From Imhoffiella purpurea (GTDB lineage: Bacteria > Pseudomonadota > Gammaproteobacteria > Chromatiales > Chromatiaceae), in NCBI RefSeq assembly GCF_000585215.1, contig NZ_AONC01000015.1, positions 31,206 to 95,205 of the forward strand: a stretch of DNA of 64,000 nt. Direction: 5' to 3'. Below are positions 59,186 through 64,000 of the stretch, one piece after another. Position numbers and translations under genes: made by a program. Position 1 is the first letter of the stretch. Every line of letters begins with the position of its first letter. Under the pieces are notes generated by a model. It searched no databases and was not told the origin of the DNA. It saw nothing but the letters and a program-made list of their open reading frames with translations.

Positions 59186-59830
59186 TCAGAATCGATACTG
59201 GATACCGACACTCCAGACGTCGATGTCCGTATCCACCTTGCCGCCGAACTGGTAGCGATCCCAATCCCCGCGCACGGCGATCTGCTCGGTCAGGTCGACG
59301 CTGACTCCAAGCCCGAAGCTCAGGTCCGTTCCACTGTCGTCATCCTTGGAGATGGCGCTGCCGGAGGCGAGATAGGCGCGACTCTCGACATCGGCGCTCC
59401 AGACGACGGCCCCGAGCTTGGCGAAGCCATGGACGCGATCGGTGAAGGGATAGCCGGCGACCAGGCCGAGATTGAATGTGCTGCCCGCATCGAGTGTCGA
59501 GCGGAGGTGTCCCGGGTTGCTGCCGCCGATGTTCGTCTCGATCTCGTATTCGCCGAGATCGAGCCAAGTGGCCTCCACGGCCAGATAGGGATTGATGCGA
59601 AGACCGAAGAACAGCCGCCAGGAGGTCGCATCATCCTCCTTCGAGGATCCGGCGATCGCGAACCCCGCGTTCGCGAGCGGTTGCGTGACGTCCCCTTCGT
59701 CGAGATCGGCATAGGCCTTCCCGATGCCTGCTCCGACATAGAAACCCGTTGCCGGGGAATCGGCCGCCACGACACAGGATGCGCCGAATAAGGCCATAGC
59801 GAGCGGAAAATAGAGTCGATTCTTCATCAT
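59186..59830 (-). CDS. Outer-membrane beta-barrel protein (OmpA-like/OmpW-like porin domain)
   Basis: The 214-aa protein has a signal peptide ending around CVVA, then amphipathic strands (GFYVGAGIGKAYADLDEGD, LFFGLRINPYLAVEATWLDLG, FGLGVSVDLTEQIAVRGDWD) and the terminal YRF typical of proteins inserted by BAM. It looks like an eight-stranded barrel of the OMP_b-brl family with no peptidoglycan-binding domain. GGG lies six bases ahead of ATG 59830. It is divergent from the 5'-nucleotidase gene. Confidence 0.85.
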   Translation of the reverse strand: MMKNRLYFPLAMALFGASCVVAADSPATGFYVGAGIGKAYADLDEGDVTQPLANAGFAIAGSSKEDDATSWRLFFGLRINPYLAVEATWLDLGEYEIETNIGGSNPGHLRSTLDAGSTFNLGLVAGYPFTDRVHGFAKLGAVVWSADVESRAYLASGSAISKDDDSGTDLSFGLGVSVDLTEQIAVRGDWDRYQFGGKVDTDIDVWSVGIQYRF

Positions 59831-59881
59831 CAGCAGCCCTTGAGAGTGTTCCGCCAGAGATCCAGTCGATTCGGACAAGGT

Positions 59882-59902
59882 GTATCGGCCCGATACCGTA
59901 TC
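59882..59902. promoter_or_regulatory. Overlapping GTATC palindromes, candidate operator
   Basis: GTATCGG-C-CCGATAC (59882-59896) is a perfect palindrome, and its right arm forms a second one, GATAC-C-GTATC (59892-59902). Three GTATC half-sites thus alternate in 21 bases, between the divergent beta-barrel and 5'-nucleotidase genes. No known regulator is recognised. Confidence 0.4.
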
Positions 59903-60036
59903 GTGCTCAAGGGTACTTCGCCGAGGTTACGTTTTTCTTGCACGATCGTTCTCGGGCCGGCCGGCCAATTCACAGACCGGTAACCATCGATCCCTATCCT
60001 TGACCCGCAGATGAGTCAACGCAGGAGCAAGGGGTC

Positions 60037-62019
60037 ATGTTCGGCAAATCGTGTTCTCTGATCGCCGCCTTGATTGCGGCCATCTCCATCGGTTCTTCGG
60101 CGGCGGCGTCCGGCCTCATGGGCGATACCGCGCTGGATGCGGCGCTCGCGGCGGGAGGTCCCAGCGGCGAGGGCGGCCCGAATACGGGCGGATCGGGGTT
60201 CCACTTGACGTTGCTCCACATCAACGATCATCACTCCCATATCGAGGCGAATTCCGGAGAGCTGGTGCTGGGCGGGGATGACTCGGTGACGGTGGATGTG
60301 GAGACCGGCGGCTTTCCGCGCGTCGTGGCCGAGATCGAGGCGCTGAGATCGCGGAACGCCAACGTACTGACGCTGCATGCGGGCGATGCCGTCACCGGCA
60401 CCATCTATTACTCCCTGTTCAAGGGTGAGGCCGACGCGTCGGTCATGAACCAGGTCTGCTTCGACGCCTTCGAACTGGGCAATCACGAATTCGACGATAG
60501 CGATGCCGGTCTGGCCCAGTTCCTGGGTTATCTCAATGCCGATCCGGGTTCATGCCAGACCCCGGTGCTGGGTGCCAACGTGGTGCCGGCGCTCGGCACG
60601 CCGCTCCATCCGGATGCGGCGACCGAGCTGGTTCGGCCCTACGTCGTCAAGGAGGTCGGGGGCGAATCGGTCGGCATCATCGGCCTCGATATCGCACACA
60701 AGACCAAGGTGTCCTCGAGTCCACTGGACAGCACGCAATTTCTCGACGAGACCGAGACCGCTCAGCGCTATATCGATCGGCTCACGGCCATGGGCGTCGA
60801 CAAGATCGTCCTGCTGACCCACTATCAGTACGAGAACGATCTCGCGATGGCCGCCAAGCTGCGCGGGGTCGATGCCATCGTCGGCGGCGATTCCCATACC
60901 CTGCTCGGCGAGCGATTCGCCGATTTCGGTCTGAACCCGGCCGGTCCCTATCCGACTCGGGTCAGGGATCTGGACGGCAATCTGGTCTGCGTGGTCCAGG
61001 CCTGGCAATACTCGGACGTGGTCGGCGAGCTGCATCTGAACTTCGATGAGGCCGGGCATGTGAGCGGCTGCTCGGGGACGCCGCATCTGCTGCTGGGCGA
61101 TACCTTCGAGCGGGATGATGCGGCCCTGGAGGGGGCGGATCTGCAGGCGGTCCTGGATCTGATCGCGGCCACCCCGGAGCTCGATATCGTCGAGCCCGAT
61201 GCGGCCACCCAATCGATCGTCGACTACTACGCCCAGGACGTGGAGGTGCTCAAGACCTCCCTGGTGGGCAGGGCCACCGAGAACCTCTGTCTGGAGCGCA
61301 TTCCAGGCCAGGGACGCAGCTCCATCTGTGACGCTCGCATGACCCAGGCCAACGGTGGTGACATCCAGCAGCTCGTCGCCTACGCCTATCTTGAGCGCAG
61401 CTTCGAAGCGGACGTCGCCATCCAGAACGGCGGCGGGGTGCGCATCGACATCCCGGCCGGCGATATCAGCATCAACGACGTCTTCACCCTGCTGCCCTTC
61501 GCCAATACCCTGGCGAACCTCCGGATGACCGGCGCCGAAATCAGGCAGGTGCTGGAGGAGGCGGTCTCGGCCTTCCAGGACGTTGAGGACGGCTCCACCG
61601 GGGCCTATCCCTACGCCGCGAATCTGCGCTGGGATCTGGACCTGAGCCAGCCCTTCGGCAGCCGCTTCTCCAACATCGAGATCCGCCGCAAGGGCGCGAC
61701 CGAATGGAGCGCGCTCGCCGACACCGATCAGGTGACGGTGGTGACCAACGACTATCTCGCCGCCGGCGGCGACGGCTATGCCACCTTCGAGACCGTGAGC
61801 GAGGACGGACGCATGGTCGACACCTACATCGACTACGCCCAGGGATTCATCGACTACCTGCAGCAGGATCTGGGCGGAGCGGCCGCCGGCGATCCCATCC
61901 TGGCCGCGCCGCCGCAGGTGATGCCCGTCGCCTGCAGCGACTACAGCACCCAGACCTTCATCGACGCGGAAGGCCAGCTGCAGCTGCCGGATCCAGCGTA
62001 TCCGAGGGTGTGCGAATAA
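60037..62019 (+). CDS. Secreted 5'-nucleotidase / metallophosphatase (NadN/UshA type)
   Basis: The 660-aa protein has a signal peptide and the two domains of UshA-like nucleotidases. The dimetal phosphatase shows LLHINDHHSHIE, HAGDAVTG, GNHEFDD and VGGDSHT. The C-terminal substrate domain shows VAIQNGGGVR, FANTLANLRMTGAEI and VVTNDYLAAGGDGYATF. It should dephosphorylate nucleotides, or split NAD like NadN, in the periplasm. Two cysteines near the C-terminus (PVACSDYS, RVCE) may form a disulfide. Confidence 0.92.
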   Translation: MFGKSCSLIAALIAAISIGSSAAASGLMGDTALDAALAAGGPSGEGGPNTGGSGFHLTLLHINDHHSHIEANSGELVLGGDDSVTVDVETGGFPRVVAEIEALRSRNANVLTLHAGDAVTGTIYYSLFKGEADASVMNQVCFDAFELGNHEFDDSDAGLAQFLGYLNADPGSCQTPVLGANVVPALGTPLHPDAATELVRPYVVKEVGGESVGIIGLDIAHKTKVSSSPLDSTQFLDETETAQRYIDRLTAMGVDKIVLLTHYQYENDLAMAAKLRGVDAIVGGDSHTLLGERFADFGLNPAGPYPTRVRDLDGNLVCVVQAWQYSDVVGELHLNFDEAGHVSGCSGTPHLLLGDTFERDDAALEGADLQAVLDLIAATPELDIVEPDAATQSIVDYYAQDVEVLKTSLVGRATENLCLERIPGQGRSSICDARMTQANGGDIQQLVAYAYLERSFEADVAIQNGGGVRIDIPAGDISINDVFTLLPFANTLANLRMTGAEIRQVLEEAVSAFQDVEDGSTGAYPYAANLRWDLDLSQPFGSRFSNIEIRRKGATEWSALADTDQVTVVTNDYLAAGGDGYATFETVSEDGRMVDTYIDYAQGFIDYLQQDLGGAAAGDPILAAPPQVMPVACSDYSTQTFIDAEGQLQLPDPAYPRVCE

Positions 62020-62624
62020 TCTTCCATAGGGGTTGACCGATCAGGCGCGGTCGAGGTCGTGCCTGGTCGGTGGATATACGGACGCCTTTCCTGCCCGAGA
62101 TCCTATTTCGCAGAATCGAACGGATACGTCAAACCTGCTCCAAGACCCAACCTTGTTCAGTAGCGAACAATCGATCTGTTAGTTCGAGATTGTCCAGGAA
62201 TATCTCATCATGCGACACCAGGATCAACGTGCCTTCGTAGGTACGTAACATGATTTCCAATGCCTGTAATGAAGGCAAGTCAAGGTGGTTGTTCGGCTCG
62301 TCGAGTAGCAACAGCTGCGGAGGCGAATCGGAGTAGAGTATGCAAGCGAGAGCTCCTTTTAAATGCTCGCCACCGCTCAACGATCCGCTTGGTGTCGTTA
62401 TCTTCTGAGCGTCAAGCCCCAGTTGACTCAAGCGCATGCGTAAATTCCCTTCTGTAGCTTGACGATTGGCGAATTGTAAGTGTGCGAGTATCGTTTTATC
62501 CGGATCGAGATTTACTAAACCCCGTCCAGTGCGGGATGCGTAATTTTCATGGTACGCTGCACGGCAAGCAACCGGGCGTCCTATTGGTCAGCTCGTTCTT
62601 CTCCATCGATCAGGCTTTCAGCTG

Positions 62625-62915
62625 ATGCTCGTACTCGATCTCGCCAAGTGGAACCAGACCCCAGACGATCTCCGCAAAGAGGCGATGCATGCGCCACATC
62701 CGCGCACTCGGGAACGGTTTCTGGCCTTGTACGAACTGGCGCGTCAGCGGCGAGGCGCCTCGTCCGTGGCCCGCGCGACGGGGCGCCACCTGCAGACGCT
62801 GATCCGCTGGGTGCATCGCTACAATGACGCCGGCCCGCAAGCTCTGGTGTTCGAGCACACCGGAGGTGTCCCCCCTTTTTTGACCCGCAGACAGAGCAAG
62901 CACTCGATGAACTGA
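62625..62915 (+). CDS. IS630-type transposase, OrfA (helix-turn-helix part)
   Basis: The 96-aa product has the N-terminal DNA-binding region (RTRERFLALYELARQRRGAS, VARATGRHLQTLIRWVHRYN). It runs into the other frame at CCCCCCTTTTTTG (62870-62882). In the zero frame this places U UUU UUG (62876-62882) on P- and A-site codons, a classical -1 slippery heptamer, so a fused OrfAB transposase is expected. Confidence 0.88.
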   Translation: MLVLDLAKWNQTPDDLRKEAMHAPHPRTRERFLALYELARQRRGASSVARATGRHLQTLIRWVHRYNDAGPQALVFEHTGGVPPFLTRRQSKHSMN

Positions 62916-62926
62916 TCCGCGCGGGG

Positions 62927-63781
62927 GTGGCATCGGCCGCCGCGCCTTCGGTACAACGTGATCCGCAGACCAAACGCCTCGAGCCCAACGCCGACCTTGC
63001 CTCACACACCGCTCCACCGCGCTGGACGCTCAAGCGCCTGGTCGCCTGGATCGAGGGGCAGTTTGGACAGCGCCTCAGCCGTGAAACCGTCCGTCGGGCA
63101 CTCAAACGCCTGGGCTTTTCCTGGAAAAAGGCCAAAGCGCTGCTCAATCGCGCCAACACGGCCGTGCGCGAGGCGTTCGTGGCCAAACTCCAAGCCTTGC
63201 TGCGGCGGACCCTCGGCGCAGAACCACCGCTGTTGGTCTATATCGATGAAGCCCATATCCATCAGGACGCCGATCTCGGATATGGTTGGGCGCCCCGCGG
63301 CGAGCGCCTTTGGGTTGGTTCTCACTCGCCCGGACTCGCCGCGAAGGTGAGCTTCTATGGCCTCTATTTCTATAACACCGCCCAGGTGGCAATCTGGGAC
63401 TTCCCCCGCGCCAACACCGAGCACACCCTCAGCGTCTTGCGCCGCCTGCGCGAACAGGAGCCAACGCGCGAACTGATTCTGATCTGGGATGGTGCCTCGT
63501 ATCACCGTTCCATCGCCGTACGCGACCTCGCTGAGGAGTTGTCCATCACCGTGCTGCCATTGCCGGGCTACAGCCCTGACTTCATGCCTGTCGAAGCCCT
63601 GTGGCGCTGGCTGCGCGAGGATGTCACCTATCATCATTGTCATGCCACCGCCGAGGAGTTGATCGCACGCGTCGATAGCTTCGCGCACGCGATCAATACC
63701 AACCCGATGGTGGTCGCCGACCGCCTTTGGACGAAAACGGAGCTCGATCCGGAGGAGGAAAAATTACGCATCCCGGGCTAG
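62927..63781 (+). CDS. IS630-type transposase, OrfB (DDE catalytic part)
   Basis: The 284-aa part has a second helix-turn-helix ([19 protein letters not shown]) and the DDE triad in [23 protein letters not shown] and [18 protein letters not shown]. The frame opens upstream of the GTG at 62927 and is normally reached by -1 frameshifting from OrfA. The stop codon lies inside the right inverted repeat. The catalytic residues are intact, so the element may be active. Confidence 0.9.
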   Translation: MASAAAPSVQRDPQTKRLEPNADLASHTAPPRWTLKRLVAWIEGQFGQRLSRETVRRALKRLGFSWKKAKALLNRANTAVREAFVAKLQALLRRTLGAEPPLLVYIDEAHIHQDADLGYGWAPRGERLWVGSHSPGLAAKVSFYGLYFYNTAQVAIWDFPRANTEHTLSVLRRLREQEPTRELILIWDGASYHRSIAVRDLAEELSITVLPLPGYSPDFMPVEALWRWLREDVTYHHCHATAEELIARVDSFAHAINTNPMVVADRLWTKTELDPEEEKLRIPG

Positions 63782-64000
63782 TCTCGGTTTAGCTTCTGGT
63801 CGAGGTATGCGTTCTCGGGGGTTATCTTGTATGTTCCGGTCAAAGGTTTTAGCTGGCCCGAAAGCACACGAAGCAGCGTGGATTTGCCGCAACCGTTCGG
63901 GCCGACGACACCAGGGCTTTGAAGGTCACAGATCGTGATCATGAGCGACTTCTCTGATCGATCCCCTCAGGTTCGCGGGGTCTTTCGACGTTTCTCAAGA

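Larger units (their letters stand above)
62518..63789 (+). mobile_element. IS630-family insertion sequence, complete, with TA target duplication
   Basis: The element is 1272 bp. Its ends are inverted repeats: AACC(N13)CGGGATGCGTAATTTT at the left and the same pattern, reversed, at the right. TA flanks it on both sides (62516-62517 and 63790-63791), the usual IS630/Tc1 target. It carries a two-frame DDE transposase. It sits inside an ABC-F gene, whose frame is restored exactly when the element and one TA are removed, which confirms the borders. Confidence 0.93.
62129..63942 (-). pseudogene. ABC-F ATPase fragment interrupted by an IS630 element
   Basis: Two fragments on the minus strand belong together. 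The right one (63942 to 63792) reads [20 protein letters not shown] (Walker A) to NAYLDQK. The left one (62515 to 62129) reads VNLDPDKTILAHLQ, the signature SLSGGEHLKGALA, LLLLDEPNNHLD (Walker B) and the stop. Deleting 62518-63789 and one TA joins them in frame as LDQKLVNLDPDKT. The segment before Walker A is unusually short, and an in-frame TGA lies just upstream near the window end, so the gene was probably decaying already. The DNA is more AT-rich than its surroundings. Such ATPases act on the ribosome, some in antibiotic resistance. Confidence 0.85.

Overview
The window looks like chromosomal DNA of a purple sulfur bacterium of the Chromatiaceae (Allochromatium / Thiocapsa / Thiocystis group). 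The case rests on a high-potential iron-sulfur protein precursor (16078-16446) that matches the Allochromatium type almost residue for residue from memory, and on a hynS-isp1-isp2-hynL membrane hydrogenase operon (1282-6187) of the kind known from Thiocapsa and Allochromatium. The DNA is GC-rich and most genes are typical gammaproteobacterial housekeeping genes. No database search was possible, so names rest on recognised motifs, length and gene order.

Layout. 1-71: start of mnmA. 72-1281: long non-coding stretch with a candidate 34-residue membrane peptide gene and an FNR-type site placed for the hydrogenase promoter. 1282-6187: hydrogenase operon. 6404-11329: icd, cspD, clpS-clpA, infA. 11420-15176: bpt, aat, a COG3146-like gene and trxB. 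With clpS/clpA, the two aminoacyl transferases give most of a bacterial N-degron pathway. 15452-27000: NlpC/P60 lipoprotein, HiPIP, an unknown membrane protein, rlmE-ftsH-glmM, ratA-ratB, bamE, fur and mfd.

27496-39077: a chemotaxis cluster (cheY, cheA, cheW, cheR, cheD, an MCP-like protein, cheB) that runs on into a partner-switching module: one STAS anti-anti-sigma protein and two tandem paralogues with receiver, PP2C phosphatase and anti-sigma-kinase domains. A FliL-like gene follows. 39293-44664: small Cys-motif protein, stand-alone HPt, cysM, rlmD, CYTH protein and an orphan peptide-binding lipoprotein.

44661-64000 is accessory in character. It holds a REP-like hairpin; an operon of a 55-residue protein, a frameshifted MerR regulator whose C-terminal domain is homologous to that small protein, and a cytochrome-b-like membrane protein; a methyltransferase/AraC pair; a complete RND efflux operon with divergent two-component regulators whose kinase ends in an IS630 remnant; a GH16 enzyme; a Cache-HAMP protein with a small partner; an outer-membrane barrel; a 5'-nucleotidase; and a decayed ABC-F gene cut by an IS630-type element. 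Removing that element and one TA restores the ABC-F reading frame. No tRNA, rRNA or CRISPR was seen.
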